From: Paenibacillus oryzisoli
GTDB lineage: Bacteria; Bacillota; Bacilli; Paenibacillales; NBRC-103111
Assembly (NCBI RefSeq): GCF_001653565.1
Contig: NZ_LYPB01000087.1
Span: forward strand, 27,842-91,841
Length of the DNA: 64,000 nt
Reading direction: 5' to 3'
Position numbers and translations under genes: made by a program. Below, in pieces: positions 18,341-27,495 of the stretch. Within the stretch, counting starts at the first letter, position 1. Every line of letters starts with the position of its first letter. The notes beneath the pieces were generated by a model that had not been told where the DNA came from, ran no database searches, and saw only the letters and a program-made list of their open reading frames with translations.

Positions 18341-19219
18341 CTACCCTTTGATGCCGGATAACTGGATCCCTCTTATAAAATAGGATTGCGCATAGGCGAA
18401 TAAAAGAACAATTGGGGCCATATAGAGAACAGAAGCAGCAAAGCTTACGCCACGTGCTTCTTGATTTATTCTAGATAAGTACAGCGATAGAGGCTGCTTG
18501 AAAGAATCCTCAAGGAAAATAAGCGGTTGCTCCACCATATTCCAATAGTCTACAAATAATAAGACTAGAAGAGCTGCCAATCCCGGCTTGATCATGGGCA
18601 GTATAAGTTGGTGAAAAATGACCCAATGACCTGCACCATCCATTTTGGCCGCTTCGATATAAGCCGTTGGGATATGCAGCATAAACTGTCTTAACATAAA
18701 GACACCAAACGCACTAAACATACCAGGAAGAATGATCGCGGCGGCGGTGTTAAGCAACCCAAGCTTTTCGGCAATGAGATAATTAGGAACCAACGTCACT
18801 TGAAACGGCGTCAACATGGTAATGAGATAAATAAAAAACAGCTTGTCTCTCCCCGGAAAACGCAGCTTCACGAACGCATAGGCCGCATAAGATGCAACGA
18901 TCAACTGCCCCACGATAATAGGGACGACCATCGCAACTGAATTCCAGAACATTTTCAAAAATACGGGATTCTTTATCAATACTTGATTAAATTGTTCTAA
19001 TGAAACCCAATCAGGTATCAGCTTTAGATTGACGAAAGCATTCTTCTGTCCCGCTGTGACATCAATCATCTTGCCAAGAAGATTATAGTTGAAACCAATC
19101 TCTTGTTCCGACATCAAGGCATTGGTGAACGTGATAAGAATCGGAAACAGCATGATAAGCGCGATAATAGCTACAACCGCTGACAAGCCAAATTGTCTTA
19201 CGAAAACTGCCTTATGCAT
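18341..19219 (-). CDS. Carbohydrate ABC transporter permease (MalG-like)
   Basis: 292 residues, six membrane helices. The EAA loop that docks the ATPase reads EAAKMDGAGHWVIFHQLILP. The N-terminal MSEQEIGFNYNLLG region resembles CUT1 permeases. GAGGTG lies just before the ATG at 19219, 12 bases after the partner permease stop. It forms a heteromeric channel with the gene upstream. No ATPase gene is in the operon, so a shared MsmX-type ATPase is expected. Confidence 0.9.
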   Translation of the reverse strand: MHKAVFVRQFGLSAVVAIIALIMLFPILITFTNALMSEQEIGFNYNLLGKMIDVTAGQKNAFVNLKLIPDWVSLEQFNQVLIKNPVFLKMFWNSVAMVVPIIVGQLIVASYAAYAFVKLRFPGRDKLFFIYLITMLTPFQVTLVPNYLIAEKLGLLNTAAAIILPGMFSAFGVFMLRQFMLHIPTAYIEAAKMDGAGHWVIFHQLILPMIKPGLAALLVLLFVDYWNMVEQPLIFLEDSFKQPLSLYLSRINQEARGVSFAASVLYMAPIVLLFAYAQSYFIRGIQLSGIKG

Positions 19220-19231
19220 CTTGCACCTCGC

Positions 19232-20098
19232 TTACTCCATGAAATTGCGAAACCGCCGTTCAACTGCCAGCATAATGGAAACGAGCACCAATATACTTCC
19301 AGCCATGACCGTGGCCGCCGCCGTAAGCTTCTGCATATCCAACAATTGAAACATATTGTTCATGTAATGCTGAAGCATATAGATGCGATCATGCGGGTAG
19401 TCACCCGCGATGAGATAGGTCTCCCGAAACACACGAAAAGAATTAATAATCGACATGAAGAGGACTAGGAATAAGGTAGGCGTCAGATAGATCACGGTAA
19501 TATGGGTAAATTGCCGGAATCGTCCGGCTCCTTCCATTGCTGCGGTTTCGTAATAATCTTTTGGAATACTTTGTAATCCAGCTAAAAAAAGAATCATATT
19601 ATATCCAATATTTTTCCATATAAAAACGAGTATAACGACACTCATCGACCACTCTGACTTCATCCAATCCACTCTCGCGAGATGAAAATGGCTTAGCCAA
19701 GCATTCACGCTGCCATTCCAATCGAACAAAATACTCCATATCATAAGAATGGAAGCGGAAGGAACGACTAATGGCAGGACAAAAGCCGTTTGCAATGCCT
19801 GTTTCATCCAAATGGGCTGATTTAAAACTAGGGCGAGCAACAGCGACAAAAGAATGAGAAGCGGTACGCTAAGTCCTGTGAACAGAAGTGTGTTTTGTGA
19901 TGCCTTTAGAAAAGAGCTGCTTTGAAACAAGGCTTCATAATTATGAAGCCCAACAAAAGAGCCGTCTGTTGGGCTATCCATGAAAGAGTACACTAAACCC
20001 ATGCCTAGTGGTATCAAGTAATACATAGAAAATCCGGATAGGCTAGGTAACATAAATAGGAATGCGGTCAACCACTCCTTCCATACCAGGCGACTCAT
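19232..20098 (-). CDS. Carbohydrate ABC transporter permease (MalF-like)
   Basis: 288 residues with six membrane helices and the EAA loop ETAAMEGAGRFRQFTHITVI. It is the MalF/UgpA-type half of a CUT1 importer. Its ATG overlaps the stop of the solute-binding gene by 4 bases (ATGA), indicating translational coupling. Confidence 0.9.
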   Translation of the reverse strand: MSRLVWKEWLTAFLFMLPSLSGFSMYYLIPLGMGLVYSFMDSPTDGSFVGLHNYEALFQSSSFLKASQNTLLFTGLSVPLLILLSLLLALVLNQPIWMKQALQTAFVLPLVVPSASILMIWSILFDWNGSVNAWLSHFHLARVDWMKSEWSMSVVILVFIWKNIGYNMILFLAGLQSIPKDYYETAAMEGAGRFRQFTHITVIYLTPTLFLVLFMSIINSFRVFRETYLIAGDYPHDRIYMLQHYMNNMFQLLDMQKLTAAATVMAGSILVLVSIMLAVERRFRNFME

Positions 20099-21474
20099 TC
20101 GTTTAAAAGGAGTGTCGCCTTATTTTGGATCAATTTAGACACATCCTCGCCTGATTTTTGTCCTTTGAAGTAAGCTTCCGATTCTTTCGCGATGATCTCG
20201 TCCAATTTGGATTTCCTCGAGACGAGGGGATGTATCGCATCAGAAATGAAGGTATCCACCTTTTTAATATCGGCTTCCGTCACTTTAAATTCCTTGCCGC
20301 GTAACTGCCCTTCCTGTGGCGCTTTTACCGTTCCGGCCTGGAGAATTCGCTGAGTCGCCTGGAGATACGCTTTTTTATTCAGTGGGAATCCTCCCATCAG
20401 AACGGCATCCGACGACAGGAACTTCAAATAATCCCATGCTTCATTCTTAACCTGCGACTTCGCGTTGATGCCAATTTTTTGTCTAGGCAGGAAGTATCCG
20501 CCAGGCTGCACACCCTCTCCTTTTGGAAGGCTGTATAGTTTTGTTTTTGAATAAGCTGCACTAGATAAAATAAAGCTATTTATAGAAGAAATATTATCAA
20601 TCGTAAAAAACGCATCGTACGATCCCGTCGGAGAGATAATATTTTCATCTGCCATCTGTTTAACTTGCTTCATTAAGCTGACGAATGGCTCGGAATCAAA
20701 GCTTGCTTTCTTTTTACCTTCATCTACAAATTTGGTGTAGGACTCATGGAACATTTCATTCAATAACCCACCGGTATAATAGCCAAGCACGTAAGGGTGT
20801 CCGCCTTGTTTCTTCATACTTTTGGCCGCCTGTAGGAACTGGTTCCACGTCCAACTCTTATCGTCAAAGGTAACAGCCGATTTCTCGATCGCCGCCTGGT
20901 CGCCGAACATGCCAAACAAATAGAAACTTAAAGGCATCCCGAATAGTGAGCCATTAACCTTGCTGTTGTCCAAAATATTGTTAAAATAGTCTTCCTTTTT
21001 GAAGGTTGAATCTTTCGCCATTATATCGCTCAAATTAACAAGCATGTTCTTATTCACGTATTGCGCCATGGGCAGCTCATCAATCACGAGCATATCTGGG
21101 CCTTTGCCAGCCAACATTTGCGTGTTTATCGATTTCATATACTTTTCTTCGTCAGTCTCCCAATTCGCATCATTGCCTTTCGGATGTGCATAGGCCATCT
21201 GGATATCGATATTCGGATGCATGGCTTCATATTTCTTCTCGGCTTCATGAAGATAGTCCTCATCATAATAGGATGAGAAGGTAATTGTTCTTTTAACGCC
21301 GGCAGGTGTGCCTGGAGGATTTGTTGCTTGTGTTTGATCATTGCTGGTATTGCTCGCGGTAACTTCCGCAGATGGCGTAGTTGCAGGACTCATTTCACTG
21401 CTATTTCCATTGCTGCATGCAACCAGACTCATTGCGAGCGCAATGCTGGGAATCAAAGATAATCGTTTCTTCAA
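20095..21474 (-). CDS. Extracellular solute-binding lipoprotein of a sugar ABC importer
   Basis: 459 residues. A lipoprotein signal with lipobox LVAC puts the lipid-modified cysteine at residue 20; a serine/threonine-rich linker and a family 1 binding protein fold follow (AHPKGNDANWETDEEKYMKS, GKGPDMLVIDELP, GINAKSQVKNEAWDYLKFL). The TTG at 21474, giving MKKRLSLIP, is preferred because GGAG lies 9 bases upstream; an ATG at 21483 abuts that site with no spacing. First gene of an importer operon with its own start after a terminator. Ligand unknown. Confidence 0.85.
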   Translation of the reverse strand: MKKRLSLIPSIALAMSLVACSNGNSSEMSPATTPSAEVTASNTSNDQTQATNPPGTPAGVKRTITFSSYYDEDYLHEAEKKYEAMHPNIDIQMAYAHPKGNDANWETDEEKYMKSINTQMLAGKGPDMLVIDELPMAQYVNKNMLVNLSDIMAKDSTFKKEDYFNNILDNSKVNGSLFGMPLSFYLFGMFGDQAAIEKSAVTFDDKSWTWNQFLQAAKSMKKQGGHPYVLGYYTGGLLNEMFHESYTKFVDEGKKKASFDSEPFVSLMKQVKQMADENIISPTGSYDAFFTIDNISSINSFILSSAAYSKTKLYSLPKGEGVQPGGYFLPRQKIGINAKSQVKNEAWDYLKFLSSDAVLMGGFPLNKKAYLQATQRILQAGTVKAPQEGQLRGKEFKVTEADIKKVDTFISDAIHPLVSRKSKLDEIIAKESEAYFKGQKSGEDVSKLIQNKATLLLNE

Positions 21475-21579
21475 GTTACTCATCTCCTCTATCTCGTGTA
21501 CTATTTATTTATAAATCATAGATGTTGCGGAGACTTCTCCAACTTGTAAACAAAATGTATCTAAATCAGTAGTAGCGAC

Positions 21580-21614
21580 AAAAAAACCAAATCGGCACGA
21601 GGCCAACTTGGTTT
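21580..21614 (-). terminator. Terminator after the propeller lipoprotein gene
   Basis: On the minus strand AAACCAAGTTGGC pairs with GCCGATTTGGTTT and is followed by a T-run. It separates the regulator/lipoprotein unit from the importer unit. Confidence 0.8.
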
Positions 21615-21615
21615 G

Positions 21616-22752
21616 TTATTGTAAAGCAATAAGAAGAGCATCGTAGTCCCGATCCGGAACAGGGGCAGGTGCCGACAACGGTTTACTACTCACTTCTGGA
21701 TATCTACTGTTCATAAAGATAATTTTCTTGTTATCAGGACTCCACTGCATGTGAGTAGGGGTCCAACCTTTATACAACAACTTCTCGTTAACAAGGCTAT
21801 TGCCTTGGAATTTGGCTGCATAAATATCCCCTTGTTCCTTCGCATACACGATATATTTATGATCTTTGGATAATTGAAAGGTACCAACATGCTCCATCAG
21901 CGTTATGGATGTCGAATTGCGAAGATCGTATAAAATTAAACTGCCCTCCGCACTAGCGAACAGAATTTGATTCGAATTCAGGTACTCAAATGCCTGACCT
22001 CCCCCTATTGGATGTTCAAATTCCTGCGTGAATCCATTGTCTGTTATACGGCCAGACACGAGAGAGGTACCATTCTTGACATGTTTGGTTATCAAAATCC
22101 TTTCGCCCTCATCCGAAATGTCACCAAGCGTAATAGTCGATACCGTCCATCCAGGAATACTGAATACCCTCAGCCCCTTCTGTTTCACGTCATACCTATG
22201 AATGCGTGGATCCAATTCCCCTTTATCCAAAGCGACAAAGGAAAGATATTGGCTATTCGCAGACCAGTGCAGCGTGCAGTCTTTATTACCGCTGTCCTTC
22301 TTGTCCCACAGGCTAGTTTCTGTCTGGTCTAACAAGTTCACTAGCATGAGCTTATGTAACCCTTCATCTGCAAAATATGCAAGCTGAACGCCGTCCGGCG
22401 AAAGAGAGATACATTGTGCCGTTTCAGGCAGCTTCGTTATTTCTTGAGCTGCGCCTGATTGAAAATCGACACGTGCGATGCTTCTGACGGACCTGTTTCG
22501 AATCGTTTCAACCAATTGATTATTATCGTTCCATCCTAAAAAATAGTTGTCTCCGCGGTATTCCTCTGGCCCATTTCTGGTCGTCGAAAGCTTATAGATT
22601 TTATTAACGGCAAATTCTTTGTTAATCGGCTCACTGCTTGGTTCGGCTTCTGGAATAATGACGGTTTTGGGTTCCAACTCCGTCGCACAGCCGGTTAGGA
22701 TCATGCCGATAAGCAGGCAGGTCATAAACAATCGGAACATGCTATGGTTCAT
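21616..22752 (-). CDS. TolB/WD40-like beta-propeller lipoprotein
   Basis: 378 residues. Signal peptide with lipobox LTGC (lipidated Cys22), then a polar linker and repeated propeller blades marked by SLSPDGVQLAYF, HWSANSQYLSFV, LSKDHKYIVYA and WSPDNKKIIFM. It starts at an ATG overlapping the histidine kinase stop by 4 bases, with GGAGGG upstream, so it is translated with the kinase. A role as an extracellular sensing partner of that kinase is inferred from this coupling only. Confidence 0.82.
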   Translation of the reverse strand: MNHSMFRLFMTCLLIGMILTGCATELEPKTVIIPEAEPSSEPINKEFAVNKIYKLSTTRNGPEEYRGDNYFLGWNDNNQLVETIRNRSVRSIARVDFQSGAAQEITKLPETAQCISLSPDGVQLAYFADEGLHKLMLVNLLDQTETSLWDKKDSGNKDCTLHWSANSQYLSFVALDKGELDPRIHRYDVKQKGLRVFSIPGWTVSTITLGDISDEGERILITKHVKNGTSLVSGRITDNGFTQEFEHPIGGGQAFEYLNSNQILFASAEGSLILYDLRNSTSITLMEHVGTFQLSKDHKYIVYAKEQGDIYAAKFQGNSLVNEKLLYKGWTPTHMQWSPDNKKIIFMNSRYPEVSSKPLSAPAPVPDRDYDALLIALQ

Positions 22753-24212
22753 AATTCGCTTCCCTCCGATCTTTCATAGGGCAGCTGAATATTGACTTGG
22801 ATGCGCTGATCCTCGCTAGAAATTTGGATATAGCCTCTATGATCATTAATAATCGACTTGCAAATCGCAAGGCCCAAGCCACGGCTCCCTCGTTCTTGCC
22901 CTTCTAACTTCTCGCCTCGGTAAAATGGTTCAAATATGAGGTCAAGGTCTTGCTTATTTAATGTTTCCCCTTGATTCGTCATGATCACGTTCACCATCTC
23001 TGAGCGAATTTCTGCTTTAATTTCAATTGCTGTATGCGGATAACCATATTTAATAGCATTATCAAAAAGATTGATAAATAGTTGTCGAAGCTTGTGCTTA
23101 TTTCCTAGGACCGCCAGATTCTCCTCAATCTCATAGCGGATAGACTTCTGATATCGTTGTGCTTTAAAGGCCATTCCTTCACTTACGCTCGTAAGAATTG
23201 ACCCGATATCGCACCATTCAAATGGCTCTTCAGATGCGGATTCCATTGAAAGCTCCAATAGCTTCAACACCAGTTCATGAAGCCGTTTACTTTCGTCGAT
23301 GATGTGATTCATTCCCTTATCGAAGAAATCCTCGTCGCTCCAACCGTTCGCCCTAATCATTTCGGCGTAGCCGAGAATGGAGGTTAATGGTGTCTTTAAT
23401 TCATGTGTAACATTATCGAAAAATTGTTTGCGATGGAGATTCAGCGCTTCAAGACGATCGCGGTCCTTTTCGATACGATGGATTTGAATTTTTATTCGAT
23501 TAAGCATTTTGCTGAAGTTGAATGCCAATTGTCCGATTTCATCTTTCCTTTTTACATCAATATCGATGTTAAGATTTCCCGAGGTGACTTCCGTAGACGC
23601 TTGCGTCAGTCGAATTATAGGAATGGTTATATGTCTCGATAATAGATATGAAAACAAAAAGGCGGCTGCAAAAATCGCAATCGTCATGTAATAAATGACC
23701 CGAATAATTTGTTTGCTTTGCTCATAAAGCAAAGTAAAATCCCTGGAAAAACGCAATATCCCCACAGCTTTCCCGTCGATAACGACTGGATAGGCGAAAT
23801 AGACGTTAGCCAGACCGTTTACATAAGAAATCGTGTAGGCTGTTTGGCCATTCAGGGCTTGTTTCAAATCATTCTCAGTGGTCTCATTACTGTGAAATAG
23901 ATTCGTTGTATATATTTTTTGACCCTCTACGGTGTACGCACTAATTTCATTCGAAGAAACTTGGCGTAACTCTTCCACCATTTCCTTTGCAATTTGCTGA
24001 AAATAGATTTGATCATTGGTAAAGTGATTAATCAAGAACGTTTGCTTGATATATATATTGCTGTTCTTCTTTAGACTAATCAAATCCTCTGTGATAATCT
24101 TCTCATTACTGTCATCAATAATATGTACAATAAAAAGGTTTAACGATAGCAGCGCGATGAGAAAAATGATAAAGAGCCCTAATAAAAGCTTAACTTTAAT
24201 CGTTAAAAACAT
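22749..24212 (-). CDS. Sensor histidine kinase
   Basis: 487 residues: TM1 at about 7-30, an extracytoplasmic Cache-like domain, TM2 near 165-190, HAMP, a HisKA box with phospho-His at residue 270 (NVTHELKTPLTSILGYAEM) and a HATPase domain with N-box LFINLFDNAIKYG and G-box GSRGLGLAI. The ATG at 24212 has AGGTGG 9 bases upstream; a start at 24221 would abut it. The gene overlaps the response regulator end by 17 bases. It likely senses an extracellular signal for the neighbouring importer. Confidence 0.9.
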   Translation of the reverse strand: MFLTIKVKLLLGLFIIFLIALLSLNLFIVHIIDDSNEKIITEDLISLKKNSNIYIKQTFLINHFTNDQIYFQQIAKEMVEELRQVSSNEISAYTVEGQKIYTTNLFHSNETTENDLKQALNGQTAYTISYVNGLANVYFAYPVVIDGKAVGILRFSRDFTLLYEQSKQIIRVIYYMTIAIFAAAFLFSYLLSRHITIPIIRLTQASTEVTSGNLNIDIDVKRKDEIGQLAFNFSKMLNRIKIQIHRIEKDRDRLEALNLHRKQFFDNVTHELKTPLTSILGYAEMIRANGWSDEDFFDKGMNHIIDESKRLHELVLKLLELSMESASEEPFEWCDIGSILTSVSEGMAFKAQRYQKSIRYEIEENLAVLGNKHKLRQLFINLFDNAIKYGYPHTAIEIKAEIRSEMVNVIMTNQGETLNKQDLDLIFEPFYRGEKLEGQERGSRGLGLAICKSIINDHRGYIQISSEDQRIQVNIQLPYERSEGSEL

Positions 24213-24912
24213 GGGATTCATCCACCTGTTTCTCGAATTTATAACCCACGCCAAAAACCGTTGTAATCCATGCATTTAAATCTAATTTTTTCCGAAGTCG
24301 TTGAACATGAATATCTACTGTTCTCGTGTCTCCTGCATAGTCATATCCCCATACTACATCCAACAGCTCCGCACGAGTAAATACCTTGCCCTTGAACTTG
24401 TACAAAGTAATTAACAAATCGAACTCCTTCGGAGTCAGCTCAACCGTTACATGATTTTTCCGAATCAATCTTTCTTCCAAGCGGATTTCTATATCTCCAA
24501 GCTGTATTCTGACGTCTGGCCCTTCCTCCAATGTCTGATCTAACTGTTGAATACGACGCAAGATATTGCGGATTCTGGCTACGACCTCCCGCATGTCGAA
24601 CGGTTTAGTAATATAATCATCGACCCCGAACTCTAATCCAACAATTTTATCCGTAATATCGGATCTGGCTGTAATCATAATAATTGGCAGGTTCTGTGCT
24701 GCGGTTACTTTTCGGCAAATATCCAGTCCGCTCATATCCGGAAGCATCCAATCGAGTAGAAGCAGCTGAGGATTGAAAGTCTCAATTTCACGAAGTCCAT
24801 CAGAACCAGTATTTACTGCCATCGTATGAAAGCCTTCTTTATTTAAAGCATATGCAAGCAAATCGGCAATCGCCTTCTCGTCTTCTATAATCAATATTCT
24901 GCTTTTCTCCAT
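24196..24912 (-). CDS. Response regulator, OmpR/PhoB family
   Basis: 238 residues. The receiver domain has the acidic pocket IIEDE, phospho-acceptor Asp54 (LLLLDWMLPD) and Lys103 (ITKPFD); a C-terminal winged helix contains ELTPKEFDLLITLY and RTVDIHVQRLRKKL. GAGG lies 8 bases before the ATG. It is the first gene of the regulator/kinase/lipoprotein unit. Likely target is the downstream importer operon. Confidence 0.93.
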   Translation of the reverse strand: MEKSRILIIEDEKAIADLLAYALNKEGFHTMAVNTGSDGLREIETFNPQLLLLDWMLPDMSGLDICRKVTAAQNLPIIMITARSDITDKIVGLEFGVDDYITKPFDMREVVARIRNILRRIQQLDQTLEEGPDVRIQLGDIEIRLEERLIRKNHVTVELTPKEFDLLITLYKFKGKVFTRAELLDVVWGYDYAGDTRTVDIHVQRLRKKLDLNAWITTVFGVGYKFEKQVDESHVFND

Positions 24913-25060
24913 AGGAAATGCCTCATTCCTTTCAAAGACATGTTATCAAAACTAGCAGCAAATTTCCATTTGTGTTAGTAAAGTTCCGAATTCAACCTGA
25001 ACATGCATTCCCGTTGTACCTCAATGCAAACTGCTAAGAACTAATTAGCCGAATTACCAG

Positions 25061-25103
25061 AAAAAAGGCACACTCGCAGAAGATGCGAAATGTGCCTTTT
25101 TTG
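25061..25103. terminator. Bidirectional terminator
   Basis: GGCACACTCGCA pairs with TGCGAAATGTGCC (one small bulge), flanked by A- and T-runs. It lies downstream of the alpha/beta hydrolase on the minus strand. Confidence 0.85.
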
Positions 25104-25176
25104 TTTGATTTAATAAGTTTAACAACCAATCGATTGTTTTGCGTATCAAAATGCCGCGATATAACCAACGGAGCAA

Positions 25177-25959
25177 TCATTCGACAAATTGAGTCAATAG
25201 CCTGTTGAAATAATCGCGTTCATCCAGGAATGGGACATGACTACTATATTGGAATGGAACAAGAACTGAATTATGGATGAGTTTATTAGTTTCCTGGGCA
25301 TTGGCAAAGGGAACGACTTTGTCGTGGACACCATGAATAATTAATGTAGGTACGTTTATTTTTCCAAGATCACCTCGCACGTTCTCGTCTCTTAATGTTG
25401 CCATAACGGCTGCAGTCGACCAACCTGCTGCTTGCAATCCAATTTGAATGAACCAATCTGAGAATGGACCGGTAATATGTTTGAAAAAAAACGATTCAGG
25501 TAATCCGGCTAGCATCTGGGGGCGGTCAGTTAACGTTCCTGAGATGAACATATTGGCATCTTTTTGCGGTACAGATCCGGGACTTTGGGCGTCTATAAGA
25601 ACTAGTTTGGACACCCCATAACTTTGATGTCTTGCTATGTATCGAATTGCTAACGCGCCACCCGCGGAATGCCCCGCAAGCGTTATATCTGTTAATTGCA
25701 ACGTATCGATAATAACACGAATGTCGTCCGCCAATCTATCCAAGTTGTATCCGACGAATGGCTTATCCGAATTACCGAACCCGCGCCAATCCATGCCAAT
25801 ACACCGAATGCCCATGGACGGTAGAATATTAAATTGATATTCGTATTGTTTATGGCTTAAAGGCCAGCCGTGTATGAATAAGATTGTCTTTTTCCCCGTC
25901 GGATTTAAATCCTGAACAAATACTCGTACCCCTGGTTCTACTGTTATATAGTATTCCAA
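25177..25959 (-). CDS. Alpha/beta hydrolase (non-haem chloroperoxidase-like)
   Basis: 260 residues. The oxyanion HGW motif is at 30-32, the nucleophile elbow GHSAGG puts Ser98 as catalytic, HDKVVPF supplies the acid, and SHVPFLDE the histidine. Start is TTG at 25959, 5 bases after AAGGAGGAG; the longer open frame to 26019 contains that site. No cofactor motif is present, so esterase or lactonase activity is likely; substrate unknown. Confidence 0.88.
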   Translation of the reverse strand: MEYYITVEPGVRVFVQDLNPTGKKTILFIHGWPLSHKQYEYQFNILPSMGIRCIGMDWRGFGNSDKPFVGYNLDRLADDIRVIIDTLQLTDITLAGHSAGGALAIRYIARHQSYGVSKLVLIDAQSPGSVPQKDANMFISGTLTDRPQMLAGLPESFFFKHITGPFSDWFIQIGLQAAGWSTAAVMATLRDENVRGDLGKINVPTLIIHGVHDKVVPFANAQETNKLIHNSVLVPFQYSSHVPFLDERDYFNRLLTQFVE

Positions 25960-26112
25960 GTTGTCTCCTCCTTCACTGAAAGTGAAACACCTTAGAGTAT
26001 ATTTGAACGTTCTTATCAATATACCAGTCTCCGACCTTACCTAGGCATCAAGGCGTACATAATATGTAGATTGGGGTTAATCCTCATGGATTCTATTGCC
26101 CAATAGCTAATA

Positions 26113-26131
26113 TCCAAGCCACTTACTTGGA
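26113..26131. promoter_or_regulatory. Inverted repeat upstream of the MFS gene
   Basis: TCCAAG-N7-CTTGGA, perfect 6-bp arms about 85 bases before the transporter start. Possibly an operator; no adjacent regulator. Confidence 0.3.
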
Positions 26132-26214
26132 CATACTATTTGAGGTCAAGAAGGATTAATCTGATAACAACGGCGCACATTAATGCATGGGGGTGATAAC
26201 GTGTATTCCTTTGG

Positions 26215-27450
26215 ATGGCAGGGCACCGCAACACTTTGAAGTCTAATACATGGAGTTTATTCGCCATTGCGTCCATCCCCTTAATCATGACGTTGGGAAA
26301 TTCCATGCTGATTCCCGTTCTACCTTCGATTCGTAATGAATTGCAAATTACTTCGTTTCAAGTGAGTCTGTTGATTACCGTTTACTCTGCTGTAGCTATC
26401 TTTCTTATCCCCATCGCTGGGTATATGTCGGATCGCTTCGGTAGAAAAATTATTATTATCCCCAGTTTACTTATAACAGGGATTGGCGGCTTAATAGCCG
26501 GTTTAGGTGCTTGGTGGCTGGAGAACTCTTATGTGGTTATCATCTTAGGTCGAGCCTTACAAGGCGTAGGGGCAGCCGGTGCCTTTCCCATTGTACTGCC
26601 GCTTGTGGGGGACATTTACAAAGATGAAAGTGAAGTAAGCAAAAGCTTAGGGGTCGTAGAGACAGCCAACACGCTTGGCAAAGTTTTAAGTCCCATCCTA
26701 GGGTCCATATTGGCTTTCGTGGTGTGGTTTCTCCCCTTTCTGACGATTCCTGTATTGTGTGCAATGTCTACACTATTAGTTGCCTTTCTCGTGAAATCAC
26801 CGAAGAAGAAAGAAGAAAAGATAACATTTAAGCATTTTCTTCAAAACCTGAAGAAGATTTTCCATCATAATGGCCGCTGGTTGGCTGCTATTTTTGCAAT
26901 TGGCTGCATTTGTATGTTTGTTATTTTTGGAACATTGTTTTATTTATCAGACATACTTGAGGATAAGTATCATATTAAAGGCATATGGAAAGGCTTTGTA
27001 ATCGCTATTCCTTCAGGTGTGCTGTGTCTTGCATCGTTCCTTACAGGTAAAAAAATCGGTGAAAACAAAAAGTTGATGAAGTGGATCACTTTTTCTGGCA
27101 TTGCAATCGTCACGGTCTCGCTTGTTGTTTGTGGCTTTGTTCAATCCCTTTACTGGTTAATCGGTTTAATTAGTACGGCTGGTATTGGAATTGGCGTCAC
27201 TCTCCCGTGCTTAGATGCCTTAATTACAGAAGGTATTGATAAGGCGGAGCGCGGCACCATCACTTCAATCTATAGCTCTATGCGGTTCATTGGGGTTGCT
27301 GTCGGTCCACCGTTGGCATCCATCCTTGTGAAATGTTCACAGCACATTTTGTTTTATAGTATCGCAGGTACTTGTGTAGCAGCTGCTCTTCTAGCTCTAT
27401 TCGCTATTAAACCTAAGGAAGAAGAGTCCACTGCTTCGACTGCAAAGTAA
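26215..27450 (+). CDS. MFS multidrug transporter
   Basis: 411 residues, about 12 membrane helices. The N-terminal part (MLIPVLPSIRNELQI) and motif A (GYMSDRFGRKI) mark a DHA1-type drug:proton antiporter; the TM5 segment TLGKVLSPILGSIL is a variant of motif C. The ATG at 26215 is poorly placed to the GGGGGTG site about 20 bases away, and a TTG at 26236 is an alternative. Stands alone and ends at a terminator. Confidence 0.85.
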   Translation: MAGHRNTLKSNTWSLFAIASIPLIMTLGNSMLIPVLPSIRNELQITSFQVSLLITVYSAVAIFLIPIAGYMSDRFGRKIIIIPSLLITGIGGLIAGLGAWWLENSYVVIILGRALQGVGAAGAFPIVLPLVGDIYKDESEVSKSLGVVETANTLGKVLSPILGSILAFVVWFLPFLTIPVLCAMSTLLVAFLVKSPKKKEEKITFKHFLQNLKKIFHHNGRWLAAIFAIGCICMFVIFGTLFYLSDILEDKYHIKGIWKGFVIAIPSGVLCLASFLTGKKIGENKKLMKWITFSGIAIVTVSLVVCGFVQSLYWLIGLISTAGIGIGVTLPCLDALITEGIDKAERGTITSIYSSMRFIGVAVGPPLASILVKCSQHILFYSIAGTCVAAALLALFAIKPKEEESTASTAK

Positions 27451-27455
27451 TTCAA

Positions 27456-27486
27456 AGATCTCCAATATATATGGAGGTCTTTTTTG
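27456..27486 (+). terminator. Terminator after the MFS gene
   Basis: AGATCTCCA pairs with TGGAGGTCT (one G-T pair), then TTTTTT. Confidence 0.8.
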
Positions 27487-27495
27487 CTGCACGGA

